A stretch of DNA of 64,000 nt. Origin: Sulfuricella denitrificans. GTDB taxonomy: Bacteria; Pseudomonadota; Gammaproteobacteria; Burkholderiales; Sulfuricellaceae. Numbering within the stretch: position 1 is the stretch's first letter; each line of letters begins with the position of its first letter. Under the pieces are notes generated by a model. That model saw only the letters and a program-made list of their open reading frames with translations. It was not told the origin of the DNA and ran no database searches. Of this stretch, positions 42,025-52,612 are shown one piece after another. The DNA is taken from positions 186,001 to 250,000 of the forward strand of contig NSJJ01000001.1 in NCBI GenBank assembly GCA_002632355.1, written 5' to 3'. Position numbers and translations under genes: made by a program.

Positions 42025-42510
42025 ATGAGCAATGAAGACAAAGCGGTCCTGGCCGAGCAGGCCTATGAAAAAGCGGTCAAGTACGAACTGGATTATGGCT
42101 GTTGTCCGCAGTGCGTCCTGGCCACGGTGCAGGAAACGGTGGGCATCATTGACGACAGCACCATCAAGGCCAGTCATGGGCTTTCTGGCGGCGGAGGCCT
42201 GATGGCGCAGGGCGCCTGCGGCGCGCTGACAGGGGGTCTGATGGCGCTCAGCGCGAAATATGGACGCGACCGGGACAAGCTCGATAAAGGCCGTTGCATC
42301 AATAATTTCAAGAAAACCAAGGAACTGGTCGAGCGTTTTCGTCAGGAATTCGGCGGCATTACCTGCGAGGACCTGCAGAAACAGTTTACCGGCCGTACCT
42401 ACGATATGTGGAATGCAGTGGAGTATCAGGCATTCAGCGATGCGCGCGGCAATCAGTGCGCCCATGCCACCGGAACGGTCACCAAATGGGTGATCGAGAT
42501 GATGAAGTGA
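42025..42510 (+). CDS. C-GCAxxG-C-C family (redox) protein
   Basis: DYGCCPQCVLATVQE...GACGALTGGLMAL...CINNFKKTKELVERFRQEFGGITCEDLQ...CAHATG. Confidence 0.85.
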   Translation: MSNEDKAVLAEQAYEKAVKYELDYGCCPQCVLATVQETVGIIDDSTIKASHGLSGGGGLMAQGACGALTGGLMALSAKYGRDRDKLDKGRCINNFKKTKELVERFRQEFGGITCEDLQKQFTGRTYDMWNAVEYQAFSDARGNQCAHATGTVTKWVIEMMK

Positions 42511-42630
42511 AATATCACACCGGCGGCTGAATCGCACGGCTGTAACGGATCGTCTGCAATATAAGGGTTCCGGATCTATTCCAGTTGCGTCCGGATTTTC
42601 ATAACAATAACTCCCCATACTGGAAAGATC

Positions 42631-44196
42631 ATGTCTTCAGAAACACAAAGCGTACTTTACATCCGGCTGCCCTGCTGGAAAATCTACCCTGGCGGCGTGA
42701 TCTATGTCGCTGATTACATCCACAAGCAGCGCCCCGGCATCCGGCAGCATCTGCTCGATCTGGCTTTGGTTGCCCCAGCCGACCGTAAGCGCGTCGTCAA
42801 GGAACATCTGGCATTGTTGAAGCCCGATATCGTGGCGTTCTCCTGGCGCAACATGCAGTCCTTCGGCCCGCACCCGGAAGACGATGCGCTCGACGTGGTG
42901 ATGAATTTCGATTATTCGCCCAACTGGAAGCGCAAGCTGAAGGCGGCCAGAAGTGCGTTTTCCATCATTTATGACTATACCGCCAGCCGGTTCAACAACT
43001 TTGGCTACATGAAACTGGTGCGCAAGCTGCTGCCGTCAACGCGCATCGTGGTGGGAGGCACGGCGGTCTCCATTTTCGGAAAATACGTGGCCGAGAAATG
43101 CCCCACCGACACGGTGATCGTGATCGGAGAAGGGGAGGATGCCATGCTCTCCATCGTCGATGGTTTCAGGGAGCCTGCCGGAGAGGTTTATTACAAGGAT
43201 CCTGCGGGACATATCGAGCACCGCCCGCGCGCTGAAACTTTCGACCTGCGCCAGTTGACGGCGGTGGACTTTCCCTACGTCGAGTCAATATTTCCCGATT
43301 TTCGCAGTTATCTGAATGACGACATCGGCGTGCACACCAAGCGCGGCTGCCCCTTCCAGTGCCATTTCTGTCTTTACAACAAGATCGAGGGCGCGCATCA
43401 GCGTTACAGGGATCCGCTTGAAATCGCCAGGGAAATCGAGGCGCTGAACCTTGATTATGGCGTCAAACGGATATGGTTTACCGATGCGCAATTCTGCTCG
43501 ACCAAGAAGAGTACAGAACATGTCGGCCAGATTCTCGATGAACTTTTGCCACGCAAGCTGGATATCACCTGGTCGGGCTATCTGCGCCTCAATCACCTGA
43601 CCCCGGAACTGGCGCAGAAAATGCTCGCCACCGGCCTGGGCAGCGTCGATCTCTCATTTACCGGCTCGCAGGAAATCATCGACAAACTGACCCTGGGTTA
43701 TTCACTGGAACAGCAGATGGAAGCGTTCCGCATGTTCAGGACCACCGCTTATGCCGGCCAGAAAATCAAGCTCTACATGCCGCTCAATGCACCGGGGGAG
43801 AGCGTTCACACCCTGCGCATGACCATCGATAAAATCAAGGAGCTGTATGAGCTGTTCGGTCGCGACAACGTATTGCCGTTTATCTTCTTCATCGGTATCC
43901 AGCCCAATACGCCGGTGGAGCGCCTGCTGATCAGGCAGGGTTATCTCAAGCCGGACTACAACCCGCTTTCACTCAATCCCTTCGTGATCAAGAAGCTGCT
44001 CTACAACCCGGAACCGCTGGGTCGCCTGATTGGCCGCGCTTATCTGGAAGCGGTCGATACGCTGGATTCCAGCAGCGAATATATCGGACGCCTGACCATG
44101 GAAATCATCGAACGAGAGTTGAATCGCATGCCCAGCGGACGCAAGAACCGGCCTTTGGTTGCGCCCAGACTGCCTGTGCTGAATACGCCCAAGTGA
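42631..44196 (+). CDS. Cobalamin-binding-type radical SAM protein
   Basis: N-terminal B12-binding-like domain, radical SAM motif TKRGCPFQCHFCLYNKIEG (CxxxCxxC), IWFTDAQFCSTKKS. Confidence 0.88.
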   Translation: MSSETQSVLYIRLPCWKIYPGGVIYVADYIHKQRPGIRQHLLDLALVAPADRKRVVKEHLALLKPDIVAFSWRNMQSFGPHPEDDALDVVMNFDYSPNWKRKLKAARSAFSIIYDYTASRFNNFGYMKLVRKLLPSTRIVVGGTAVSIFGKYVAEKCPTDTVIVIGEGEDAMLSIVDGFREPAGEVYYKDPAGHIEHRPRAETFDLRQLTAVDFPYVESIFPDFRSYLNDDIGVHTKRGCPFQCHFCLYNKIEGAHQRYRDPLEIAREIEALNLDYGVKRIWFTDAQFCSTKKSTEHVGQILDELLPRKLDITWSGYLRLNHLTPELAQKMLATGLGSVDLSFTGSQEIIDKLTLGYSLEQQMEAFRMFRTTAYAGQKIKLYMPLNAPGESVHTLRMTIDKIKELYELFGRDNVLPFIFFIGIQPNTPVERLLIRQGYLKPDYNPLSLNPFVIKKLLYNPEPLGRLIGRAYLEAVDTLDSSSEYIGRLTMEIIERELNRMPSGRKNRPLVAPRLPVLNTPK

Positions 44197-44241
44197 TAGT
44201 TGCCGCAAGCCAGGGAAGGGAGGGTTCCGCCAAAAATTACG

Positions 44242-46773
44242 TCACAGGTTATTCTTGCCTTCCCTCCAGCGTGCAATCCACGTTTCTGCTGGTTCGGGCC
44301 TGCCATAGAAATAACCCTGATGTATCACATCGGCGCGCGCGTTGAGGAAAGCGGCCTGCTCCGCTGTTTCGACGCCTTCTGCAACCACGGTCAGGTGCAT
44401 TAGCTGGGCAACAGCGAGGATGGTTTCGACCAGGGCGGCATCGTTCGGGTCGCTTGGCGCATCCTGAACGAAACTCTTGTCAATCTTGAGTTCGTGGATG
44501 GGCAGTCGCTTGATATAGGCGAGGGAAGAATAGCCGGTGCCGAAATCATCCAGCGAGAAGTGGATGCCCAGATCGGTGAGTTCATCCATCTTGGCGATCA
44601 CATCGTTGATATTGTCGATCATCAGCCCTTCTGTCACTTCCAGGGTAAGGTGCGTCGGGTCGGCGCCTGTGGCAGACAGCAAATCTCGCAGCCATGGCAC
44701 AAAGCCCTTCTGACGGAAGTGGCGCGGGCTCAGGTTGACCGACAATCGGATCGGGTGACCTGCCATGTCCTCGCGCGCCATCAGGCGGCAGGATTCGGAC
44801 AGCACCCAGGTGCCTACATCGACGATGAGGTCGGTCTCTTCTGCCAGTGGGATGAACACGCCGGGGGGCACCAATCCGCGCTCGGGATGTTGCCAGCGCA
44901 ACAGGGCTTCTGCACCGGCCAGATGCCCCTGCGTATCGACCTGAGGCTGGAAGTACAGCCGTAGCTCGCCTGCGGGAATGGCGTGGCGCAGTTCGCGTTC
45001 GACACGGAAGCGCTGTTCTGCCGACTCGCCCATGTCGGTTTCGAAAAAAGAAATCTGGTTGCCGCCCCTTACCTTGGCGCGGTGCAGGGCCGTATCGACA
45101 CGGCGCAGAACATGTTCGGGCTTCTCGTCCGGCGTTTCCGGAAACAGGGTGATGCCGATGCCGGTAGTGATGGTGATCTCTTCGCCGCCGATAATGAAAG
45201 CTTGCTGCAAGTCGGTGCGGATTTTGTCCGCGACCGACAGGGCGTGACGGCTCGCGTGTTCGGAGAGAATACCCAGATTGGGCAACAGAAGCGCGAATTC
45301 GTCCGAGGCCAGCCGTGCCAGGGTGTCGCCTTCACGCAATAGTCCATCCAGCCGTTCGCCCAGCGCCTTGAGCAGGGCATCACCCAGGGTGTGACCACGG
45401 GCTTCGTTGATGTTCTTGAAACGATCGATGTTGAGCAGTAGCAGTGCATTCTGGCTCTGCGAGCGGCGTCCTGCATTAATGACCTGCTCCAGACGGTCCA
45501 TCAGCAAGGCGCGGTTGGGCAGCCCGGTAAGTGCGTCAAAATTGGCCAGGCGATGTATTTCCGCCTCAGCTTGCTTCTGGTCGGTGATGTCCTGCTCTAT
45601 CGCCAGATAGTGCGTGATTTTCCCGTCGGCGGCACGTACCGGTGATATGACGGCAGACTCGGTGTATTCGCTGCCGTCCTTGCGCTTGTTAATGAACTCA
45701 CCCTGCCAGGGCAGGCCCTGTGAAAGGGTGAACCACAGTGATTGGTAAGTTTCTGGCGGCGTTTTCCAGGACCGGAGAATTCGCGGGTTCGCTCCCAGGA
45801 CTTCTTCGAGTGAATAGCCGGTATTACGTGAAAAGGCCTCGTTGACGTACTCGATACGCGCATCAAGGTCTGTGATCAGTATACTTTCAGGGCTTTGTTC
45901 CACGGCATGCGTCAGTTTTCCAAGCGTCCGGTCGCGAGCCTGTACCTCGTTGGCCATAAGGTTGAAGGTCTTTGCCAGAGCTGCGATTTCATCCCGTCCG
46001 CCTTCGGCAACACGTGCATCGTATTCACCGGCGGCAATCTTTTCCGCCCCTTGTTGCAAACGGGATAGCCGCCGTGTTACCAGGCGGTCGAGAATCAATC
46101 CCAGTGCCAGGAAAAGAATAGTGTAGCCGATCAGGCTCTGCATCAGCCTCTTGCTCCAGAGCTCCAGACGGCGGGCTTCGAAGGAGGCTGTCGGAATCCG
46201 GATGCTTACTGCACCGCGCAGGTCGCCGACCTTGTAGTTGTATGCAGTGGAATATTTTTCACGGATGGTGGGCGGTGCCGCATCACGATCTCCATGGCAT
46301 TTCAGGCAGAAGGGCTCGATCCAGATCGGAGCCGTGTATTGCAGGTAAGGGATGCCACTATCGGTGACAATCTCGCGCATCCGTTCCGACGCCTTGGGTG
46401 AGGTACGAAAAAAATCCATATCCTCCAGTTCGAAGCGGTCTGCCTGATTCTGCGGGTTACGCGGGATGTCGGTCACATTGTTGAAAATGATGCCGCTTTT
46501 GTTCCAGTTCGCGAAATCCTTGGAAATCCGTGAAAAGGAGTGCGCAGGAAGAAAACCGATGGTCTTCTCATTTGCCGGAAGCCCACTGTTGATGAACTGC
46601 TGCTGATAGACTCGGCGTGTCGCCATCATGAAGCCATAAACGGTTCTGGCGTCGTATTCTGCTTCTGCCAGCAGTGTGGTGCCCAGCCTTTTGTGACTGA
46701 GCGTGAGGTCGATCATGAGTATCACACTCATGATCGCGCCAAGCAGCAACCAGATTTTGGTTTTAAGCTTCAC
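44242..46773 (-). CDS. DUF3365 (heme-type) - HAMP - PAS - GGDEF - EAL protein
   Basis: Periplasmic DUF3365 with CLKCH c-heme motif; HAMP; PAS/PAC; degenerate GGDEF (LASDEF); EAL region (AEALLRWQHPERGLVPPGVFIPLAEE, LDDFGTGYSSLAYIKRLP). Confidence 0.92.
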   Translation of the reverse strand: MKLKTKIWLLLGAIMSVILMIDLTLSHKRLGTTLLAEAEYDARTVYGFMMATRRVYQQQFINSGLPANEKTIGFLPAHSFSRISKDFANWNKSGIIFNNVTDIPRNPQNQADRFELEDMDFFRTSPKASERMREIVTDSGIPYLQYTAPIWIEPFCLKCHGDRDAAPPTIREKYSTAYNYKVGDLRGAVSIRIPTASFEARRLELWSKRLMQSLIGYTILFLALGLILDRLVTRRLSRLQQGAEKIAAGEYDARVAEGGRDEIAALAKTFNLMANEVQARDRTLGKLTHAVEQSPESILITDLDARIEYVNEAFSRNTGYSLEEVLGANPRILRSWKTPPETYQSLWFTLSQGLPWQGEFINKRKDGSEYTESAVISPVRAADGKITHYLAIEQDITDQKQAEAEIHRLANFDALTGLPNRALLMDRLEQVINAGRRSQSQNALLLLNIDRFKNINEARGHTLGDALLKALGERLDGLLREGDTLARLASDEFALLLPNLGILSEHASRHALSVADKIRTDLQQAFIIGGEEITITTGIGITLFPETPDEKPEHVLRRVDTALHRAKVRGGNQISFFETDMGESAEQRFRVERELRHAIPAGELRLYFQPQVDTQGHLAGAEALLRWQHPERGLVPPGVFIPLAEETDLIVDVGTWVLSESCRLMAREDMAGHPIRLSVNLSPRHFRQKGFVPWLRDLLSATGADPTHLTLEVTEGLMIDNINDVIAKMDELTDLGIHFSLDDFGTGYSSLAYIKRLPIHELKIDKSFVQDAPSDPNDAALVETILAVAQLMHLTVVAEGVETAEQAAFLNARADVIHQGYFYGRPEPAETWIARWREGKNNL

Positions 46774-46948
46774 GGAAGGGGCTCCACGTGGCTGGCGGGT
46801 TTCATGGAAGAGAATTATCGGTTATAAAATGCCTGTGTAAAAGCAATATTTCGGACGATAAAAAAACCTCTTTGATATCATGAGGATCGCTTTATCCTGG
46901 ATGTTATCCGGGATTGTCCGTGCAGTGCTTTCATGCCACTATGCCGCC

Positions 46949-47581
46949 ATGTTCTTCGGCCTGATTACCTTACGCTATCTGCGCGTGATTCTATTGTTCC
47001 TCGTTATTGCTGTTCTGGCGTGGTCAGGCTGGCAGCCGAAGGACGGCTTTACCTGGTTCCTCGAAGTGGCGCCGGTGCTGATTGGCTTGCCGCTTCTGAT
47101 AACGACGCGCGACCGTTTTCCCCTGACCTCCCTTGCTTATGTGCTGCTGTCTGTGCATGCAGCGATCCTGATGGTGGGCGGACATTACACCTATGCAGAG
47201 ATGCCGCTGTTCAACTGGTTGCGCGATGTTTTCGAACTCTCCCGCAACCACTACGACCGTGTTGGCCATATCGCCCAGGGCTTCATCCCCGCCATCGTGG
47301 TGCGTGAAATCCTGCTGCGGCGTTCCCCTCTGCAACCCGGTAAGTGGCTCTTCTTTCTGGTTGCCAGCGTGTGCCTGGCGATCAGCGCCTGCTATGAGTT
47401 CATCGAGTGGTGGGTGGCGCTGGCTTCCGGCGACGATGCAGTGGCCTTTCTCGCCACCCAGGGGGATGTGTGGGATACGCAGTGGGACATGTTTCTGGCC
47501 CTGTGCGGTTCACTTGTCTCGCAGCTATTGTTTGCGCGTCTGCATGACCGGCAACTGGCCAGATTGGAAGCGCAATGCTGA
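46949..47581 (+). CDS. DUF2238 family membrane protein (YjdF-like)
   Basis: HYTYAEMPLFNWLRDVFELSRNHYDRVGHIAQGF, CYEFIEWW signatures; probable internal start MFFGLITLRYLR. Confidence 0.85.
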   Translation: MFFGLITLRYLRVILLFLVIAVLAWSGWQPKDGFTWFLEVAPVLIGLPLLITTRDRFPLTSLAYVLLSVHAAILMVGGHYTYAEMPLFNWLRDVFELSRNHYDRVGHIAQGFIPAIVVREILLRRSPLQPGKWLFFLVASVCLAISACYEFIEWWVALASGDDAVAFLATQGDVWDTQWDMFLALCGSLVSQLLFARLHDRQLARLEAQC

Positions 47582-48804
47582 ACGCCATCTGGATCGGGTT
47601 TTTTCTGGCGGCGTTCATGATTGGACTGGTCAAATGGCTGCTGTTCGGCCAGGTGGATATTTTTCCGCTGATGATGAAATCGACCTTCGATTCCGCCAGA
47701 ACCGGCTTCGAGATTGCTCTTGGGCTGACCGGGGTGATGACGTTGTGGCTGGGCGTGATGAAAATTGGCGAGAAGGCCGGCTTTCTGGATTGGCTGACGC
47801 GCCTGCTGGCGCCGCTGTTCCAGCGTCTCATGCCCGACGTGCCGGCGAATCACCCGGCGCTCGGCGCCATCACCATGAACATGGCAGCCAACATGCTGGG
47901 GCTGGACAACGCCGCCACGCCGATGGGACTCAAGGCCATGCGCGAGTTGCAGACCCTCAACCCCACACCCGATACCGCCAGTAATGCGCAGATCCTGTTT
48001 CTGGTGCTCAACGCTTCTTCCGTCACCCTGCTGCCTGTGACCATCTTCACCTACCGCGCCCAGCTTGGTGCGGTCGATCCCACCGATGTATTCATTCCCA
48101 TCCTGCTGGCGACCTATTGCTCCACCCTGGTAGGGCTGCTTTCGGTTGCGGCGATCCAGAAGATCAATCTTTTCGACCGCGTGTTACTGAGCTATTTCGG
48201 CGTTATCACGGCTGCCATTGCCGGGCTGGTGGCTTACTTTGCGCAACTGGATGCGGCCGCGATGCAGGCGCAGTCGGCCCTGCTCAGCAATTTCCTGCTG
48301 TTCTCGCTGCTGGTCTCTTTCCTGGTCGGAGCGATCGTTAAAAAGGTGAACGCATATGAGGCTTTCATCGAAGGCGCGAAAGAGGGCTTCCACATTGCCG
48401 TCGGCATCATTCCCTACCTGGTGGCGATGCTGGTGGCCATCGGCGTATTCCGTGCCAGCGGCGGGCTGGAAGCGCTTATGGAAGGCGTGCGCTGGGTGGT
48501 GCAGGGGCTGGGCTGGGATACCCGCTTCGTCGACAGCCTGCCCACGGCATTGATGAAACCGCTCTCAGGCAGCGGCTCACGCGCCATGATGATCGAAACC
48601 ATGCATACCTACGGTGCCGATTCCTTTGCCGGGCGTCTGGCCTCGGTAATTCAGGGCAGCACCGAGACCACGTTTTATGTGCTGGCAGTATATTTCGGCG
48701 CGGTCGGTATCCAGCGCGTACGTCATGCGGTGACTTGTGGGTTGCTGGCGGATCTGGGGGGATTTGTCGCGGCGGTGGCGGCGGCTTATTTCTTTTTTGC
48801 CTGA
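47575..48804 (+). CDS. Nucleoside-recognition (Gate) domain protein, SpmA/SpmB-like fusion
   Basis: ALGAITMNMAANMLGLDNAATPMGLKAM (SpmA-like) and GSGSRAMMIETMHTYGADSFAGRLASVIQGSTETTFYVLAVYFG (SpmB-like). Confidence 0.9.
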   Translation: MLNAIWIGFFLAAFMIGLVKWLLFGQVDIFPLMMKSTFDSARTGFEIALGLTGVMTLWLGVMKIGEKAGFLDWLTRLLAPLFQRLMPDVPANHPALGAITMNMAANMLGLDNAATPMGLKAMRELQTLNPTPDTASNAQILFLVLNASSVTLLPVTIFTYRAQLGAVDPTDVFIPILLATYCSTLVGLLSVAAIQKINLFDRVLLSYFGVITAAIAGLVAYFAQLDAAAMQAQSALLSNFLLFSLLVSFLVGAIVKKVNAYEAFIEGAKEGFHIAVGIIPYLVAMLVAIGVFRASGGLEALMEGVRWVVQGLGWDTRFVDSLPTALMKPLSGSGSRAMMIETMHTYGADSFAGRLASVIQGSTETTFYVLAVYFGAVGIQRVRHAVTCGLLADLGGFVAAVAAAYFFFA

Positions 48805-48845
48805 TTTGTTAACTAATCAAAAACCGGCTGTCGAAGAGAATCGAT

Positions 48846-49109
48846 ATGGAAATGAAAAAGCTCAATTCAGGCAAGCTGCGCGCCATCGGCTACGATGCAC
48901 GCGCCCGGATATTGCAGGTGCAGCTCGACGACGGCAGTATGCTGCAATACAGCGGTGTCGGCGAGGAGTCCTGGCGCCGTCTCAGTAGCTCGGGATCGGC
49001 CTGGAGCTACTATCGCGACAATATCGAAGAGGAATTCACGGTGAAGCGCGTTTCCGCAAACGCGCCTGTGGGCAGGAATCCTCTGGACGATTTGTTTTCT
49101 GATAGCTGA
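48846..49109 (+). CDS. KTSC domain-containing protein
   Basis: LRAIGYDARARILQVQLDDGSMLQYSGVGEESWRRLSSSGSAWSYYRDNIEEEF, KTSC domain pattern. Confidence 0.85.
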   Translation: MEMKKLNSGKLRAIGYDARARILQVQLDDGSMLQYSGVGEESWRRLSSSGSAWSYYRDNIEEEFTVKRVSANAPVGRNPLDDLFSDS

Positions 49110-49155
49110 TCTGCCGCGTTCTGGATCAGGCATGAAGGCTGCAGAAACAGGGTGC

Positions 49156-50808
49156 TCAGTCCAGATGGAAACGCCCGACGGATTGCTGCAACTGCCCGGC
49201 CAGATTCTGCATCTGGTGGAACTCGGCCGCAGCTTCCGCGATGGTGGCGTTATTGTCCAGGGCGGTTTGCGCGATTTTATCCATGCGCAGGGAAATTTCC
49301 TCGCTGGTCGACTTTTCGGCTTCCATGGCCTGAGCGATTTGCTGGATCACCTGCAGGACGGCGTTCACGCTATCGCCGATGCGAGCCAGGGATTCACCAG
49401 ACTGGTTGGCAAGCGAAACGCTTTTTCCGACCTGTTCTTCGCCTGATTTCATCGCGTTCACCGCCTGTTGAGTGCCATTCTGGATGGCCTCGATAATGGC
49501 CGAGATTTCTGTCGTTGCGCCCGCCGTCCTTTCCGCCAGCTTCCTGACCTCGTCTGCCACCACGGCGAAACCGCGTCCTTGCTCTCCAGCGCGTGCCGCC
49601 TCGATGGCTGCATTGAGCGCCAGCAGGTTGGTTTGTTCGGCGATATCGCGAATCACCTGAAGGATCTTGCCGATTTCTTCCGACTGTTGCCCCAGTGCCT
49701 CGATGGTCTTGGCCGATTCGACGATGGTTCTGGCCACGGCATTGATGCCTGCAACCGAATTGCCGACGATACGCTGTCCTTCGTTCGAGACCTGGCTGGC
49801 TTCCTCTGCTGTCGTGACCGCTTCGCTGGCCCTGGTTGCGACTTCCTTGACGATTTCATTCAACTGGTTGATGGATTGTGCAGCGATGGCAGCCTGATCC
49901 GTCTGTGTCTGGGATGAAGTGCTGACCTGGTCGGTCATCCCGGTAACGGCAACACATGCCTTGTTGACATGGTCGGCGGAAAGTCGGGTCTGGCTGATCA
50001 GGCCGGACAATTCCTCCGCCATTTTGTTGAAAGACCGGGCAATGATTCCCAGTTCGTCCTCGTTGGACAGCTGGATGCGGGTCGCAAGCTCTCCATCGGC
50101 CAGGCGGCTGGTGGCTTGTTGCAGCTGGCTGACGTTCTTGCCGATGGAACGTGCAATCAGCACACCAAAAAGACCGATCAGCAGCACCCCTCCGATAATG
50201 GCCACGATGGTTGAAATCATCACGGTTTTCGATAGCTGGCTGACGTGATCGTAAGATTTCTTGGCTTCAGAAACCTGATGCCCTATCAACGCATCGATGG
50301 CATCGGAGGCCTTCGTGTAAGCGGGGATCAATACCTCGCGGCGCAACTTGTCGGCCTTGTCGTAATGCTGCCCCTGAAGAAGATCCACCATCGGCAAAAC
50401 CCCGTTCTTGCCAAAATTCATGCGGGCAGCGATAAAGTCTTCATAAAGCTTTTTCTCTTCTGCCTGCATCTGTTTGTCGGCATAGTCCTTGATCAGGTTG
50501 TCGGTTTTGAAAATATGGGAGGTGACATTGTCGGTGTGGGCCATGACCTCGAAAGCGTCGCTCTCCAGTCTTGCACCGACCAGTTCCATGCGGATCAGCA
50601 TCTGCTGATTACGGATCTCGTTAAGCTGATTGATCGCCAGCAAATGCTCTTCATAGACCTGCTGCAAGGCATTCTTGGAATGATAAAGCGCGGATAACTC
50701 GCCAATGCTCACGCCCGCCAATGCCAGGCAGGCAAATGTCACCAGCAGATAAAGCTTGGTGCGGATTTTCATCTTGTTCATAACAGCCATGCAGTTTTCT
50801 CCATCCAA
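49156..50808 (-). CDS. Methyl-accepting chemotaxis protein (4HB-type sensor, HAMP)
   Basis: Two TMs, HAMP, signalling tip [43 protein letters not shown]. Confidence 0.95.
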   Translation of the reverse strand: MDGENCMAVMNKMKIRTKLYLLVTFACLALAGVSIGELSALYHSKNALQQVYEEHLLAINQLNEIRNQQMLIRMELVGARLESDAFEVMAHTDNVTSHIFKTDNLIKDYADKQMQAEEKKLYEDFIAARMNFGKNGVLPMVDLLQGQHYDKADKLRREVLIPAYTKASDAIDALIGHQVSEAKKSYDHVSQLSKTVMISTIVAIIGGVLLIGLFGVLIARSIGKNVSQLQQATSRLADGELATRIQLSNEDELGIIARSFNKMAEELSGLISQTRLSADHVNKACVAVTGMTDQVSTSSQTQTDQAAIAAQSINQLNEIVKEVATRASEAVTTAEEASQVSNEGQRIVGNSVAGINAVARTIVESAKTIEALGQQSEEIGKILQVIRDIAEQTNLLALNAAIEAARAGEQGRGFAVVADEVRKLAERTAGATTEISAIIEAIQNGTQQAVNAMKSGEEQVGKSVSLANQSGESLARIGDSVNAVLQVIQQIAQAMEAEKSTSEEISLRMDKIAQTALDNNATIAEAAAEFHQMQNLAGQLQQSVGRFHLD

Positions 50809-51106
50809 TAATCATGAATATTCCGGCATGGGCTTGTGTTTGACAAGGTGCCAGTCATTACCAGTCAGGATATTCGAAAAGAAGCGGCAGCATGCGGAAA
50901 TTCGATACATTCAGTAAAAACGAGTCTTGCATTGCATCATTGGGGAGGGGGAGCGACATCAGAATCTACTTAGTGCAAGATTGCACCCGGTGATGTCGAA
51001 TGTGTTAACTCAAGACTTGGACCCCTTTTTATTTTTCACCGCAAACAAAAGGGGTCTATGCCCCCGATTTCTTGTTGCATAGGGCTGCTTTTAATGGCCT
51101 GTCGTG

Positions 51107-52006
51107 TTACTGCTTCACCAACTCGACACGCCGATTCCTGGCGCGACCCTCCTCGCTGCGATTGTCGGCAACGGGTGCGCTCTGGCCATAGCCCTTGGCC
51201 GTCAGCCGATTGGAGGCGACGCCACGCTGCACCAGTGCCGTCATGACGGATTGGGCGCGGTCAGCGGAAAGCTTCTGGTTGGTCTGGGGCGTTCCTACAT
51301 TGTCGGTGTGGCCGCCGACTTCGATCTTGAGGGTCGAAGCCGCCTTCAGCGCCCCGGCGGCATCGTCCAGGGTCTTGTTGGAATCCGCTTTGATGGTCGC
51401 CTTTCCGGTATCGAAATTGACATAGAGGGTGAGGAAGCCGTCCTTGTTGAGCTTGTTCACCAGTTCATTGACACTGATGTCCTGCTTCATCGCCTGACGG
51501 GCGAGAATGTAAAGGATGTAGCCGTCGGCGACCCCAGTGGCATTGACGAAGGTCCAGAACTCCTTGCCGCCCTTGTTGAGCTTCAACGTCGTCCCGTAAT
51601 TTGTGCAGGGATTGCCAAGTTTGAAAGAATCGTCCAGATTCAGACTGCACCACTCGGGATAAGTCCCTTCCACAATGCCGCCCACCTGTTTGGCCGCATT
51701 CTGGAAGTTGCGCTGAACCTGTAGTCCGCTCGCTTTGGTAGCGCCTTCCTTGAGTCCGTATTCGATGGTCCAGAACTCACCTTCCACTTCCTGCAGCTTG
51801 GTCATGTTCTCCTTGTTCATGAGTCCGATTGGAAATCGTCGCATTTCGAACTGGCTATGCTGGCAGCTGTAGATGTAGTGATTGGGCAAGCGGGTAAAAA
51901 GCGGGTGGTCCTTGCATCCCTCTTCATCCTGATTGGCTGCAGCAAACCCGGTGAAGAGAATAGATAGACCTGCGAGAAGGGATAGTTTCTGTGCTGATTT
52001 CATCAT
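51107..52006 (-). CDS. OmpA-family protein
   Basis: Signal peptide MMKSAQKLSLLAGLSILFTGFAAA; C-terminal OmpA domain LKIEVGGHTDNVGTPQTNQKLSADRAQSVMTALVQRGVASNRLTAKGYGQSAPVADN...RARNRRVEL. Confidence 0.92.
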   Translation of the reverse strand: MMKSAQKLSLLAGLSILFTGFAAANQDEEGCKDHPLFTRLPNHYIYSCQHSQFEMRRFPIGLMNKENMTKLQEVEGEFWTIEYGLKEGATKASGLQVQRNFQNAAKQVGGIVEGTYPEWCSLNLDDSFKLGNPCTNYGTTLKLNKGGKEFWTFVNATGVADGYILYILARQAMKQDISVNELVNKLNKDGFLTLYVNFDTGKATIKADSNKTLDDAAGALKAASTLKIEVGGHTDNVGTPQTNQKLSADRAQSVMTALVQRGVASNRLTAKGYGQSAPVADNRSEEGRARNRRVELVKQ

Positions 52007-52048
52007 GATGTTTACCTTTCTTCCTAATGGATTATTTGGGTTCAATCT

Positions 52049-52477
52049 TCACGCTCGCTCCCATGTTTCGATGCCGCCCGGCACCACCTGAAATAACGGG
52101 TGAACCATTGGAGACGAAACAACACGAAGTTTTTCGTGCAGCGCTGGATTGCGGACGGATAACTTCGCCAGTAGATGTTTCCACTCATATTCGATTTGAC
52201 CGGCGGTCACATGAATATCTGAGTGTGCCGAACAGTGAATAATTTTAGTTTCATCGAAGGAGTAGCCACGACGGAGTGCTTCGGCATGCACTGCGCGCAG
52301 ATAGGCTCCGATAGCGGCAACTGGCTGACTTTGTGCTCTGAATCGAGTTAGCTGCGGGTGTGATTGATAGCCACGAGTTTCACCACGCAGAACTTTTTGA
52401 GCCAATAGAGTTTCACGCCATAGCGCAACCAAACCCTGTGGGTCAAGATATTGTGGATGCAGCGACCAGATGCGCAT
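52049..52477 (-). CDS. Pyrimidine dimer DNA glycosylase/endonuclease V-like protein
   Basis: MRIWSLHPQYLDPQGLVALWRETLLAQKVLRGETRGYQSHPQLTRF..., pyrimidine dimer DNA glycosylase family pattern. Confidence 0.88.
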   Translation of the reverse strand: MRIWSLHPQYLDPQGLVALWRETLLAQKVLRGETRGYQSHPQLTRFRAQSQPVAAIGAYLRAVHAEALRRGYSFDETKIIHCSAHSDIHVTAGQIEYEWKHLLAKLSVRNPALHEKLRVVSSPMVHPLFQVVPGGIETWERA

Positions 52478-52488
52478 ACGGCTCTAAG

Positions 52489-52536
52489 GCCTAATGTGAA
52501 GCTAAGGGGCGATGCGACGCAGGCGCAGCGTTAGAC
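52489..52536 (-). repeat. attC-like site (short, degenerate)
   Basis: Minus strand GTCTAAC-GCTGCGCCTGCGTCGCATCGCCCCTTAGCTTCAC-ATTAGGC. Confidence 0.65.
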
Positions 52537-52612
52537 GACATTTTGTTGTCCTTTTGTTCTTAACCTTGTCTCAAGGTATGAAACCCAATCCGCGCTGAAT
52601 TCAAGAGAGGAA

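Noticed and set aside
51020-51056. 10-bp inverted repeat gacccctttt...aaaaggggtc downstream of the OmpA-family gene
   Set aside because: Could be a terminator or REP relative, but neither orientation has a clean U-tract and no function can be supported from sequence alone.
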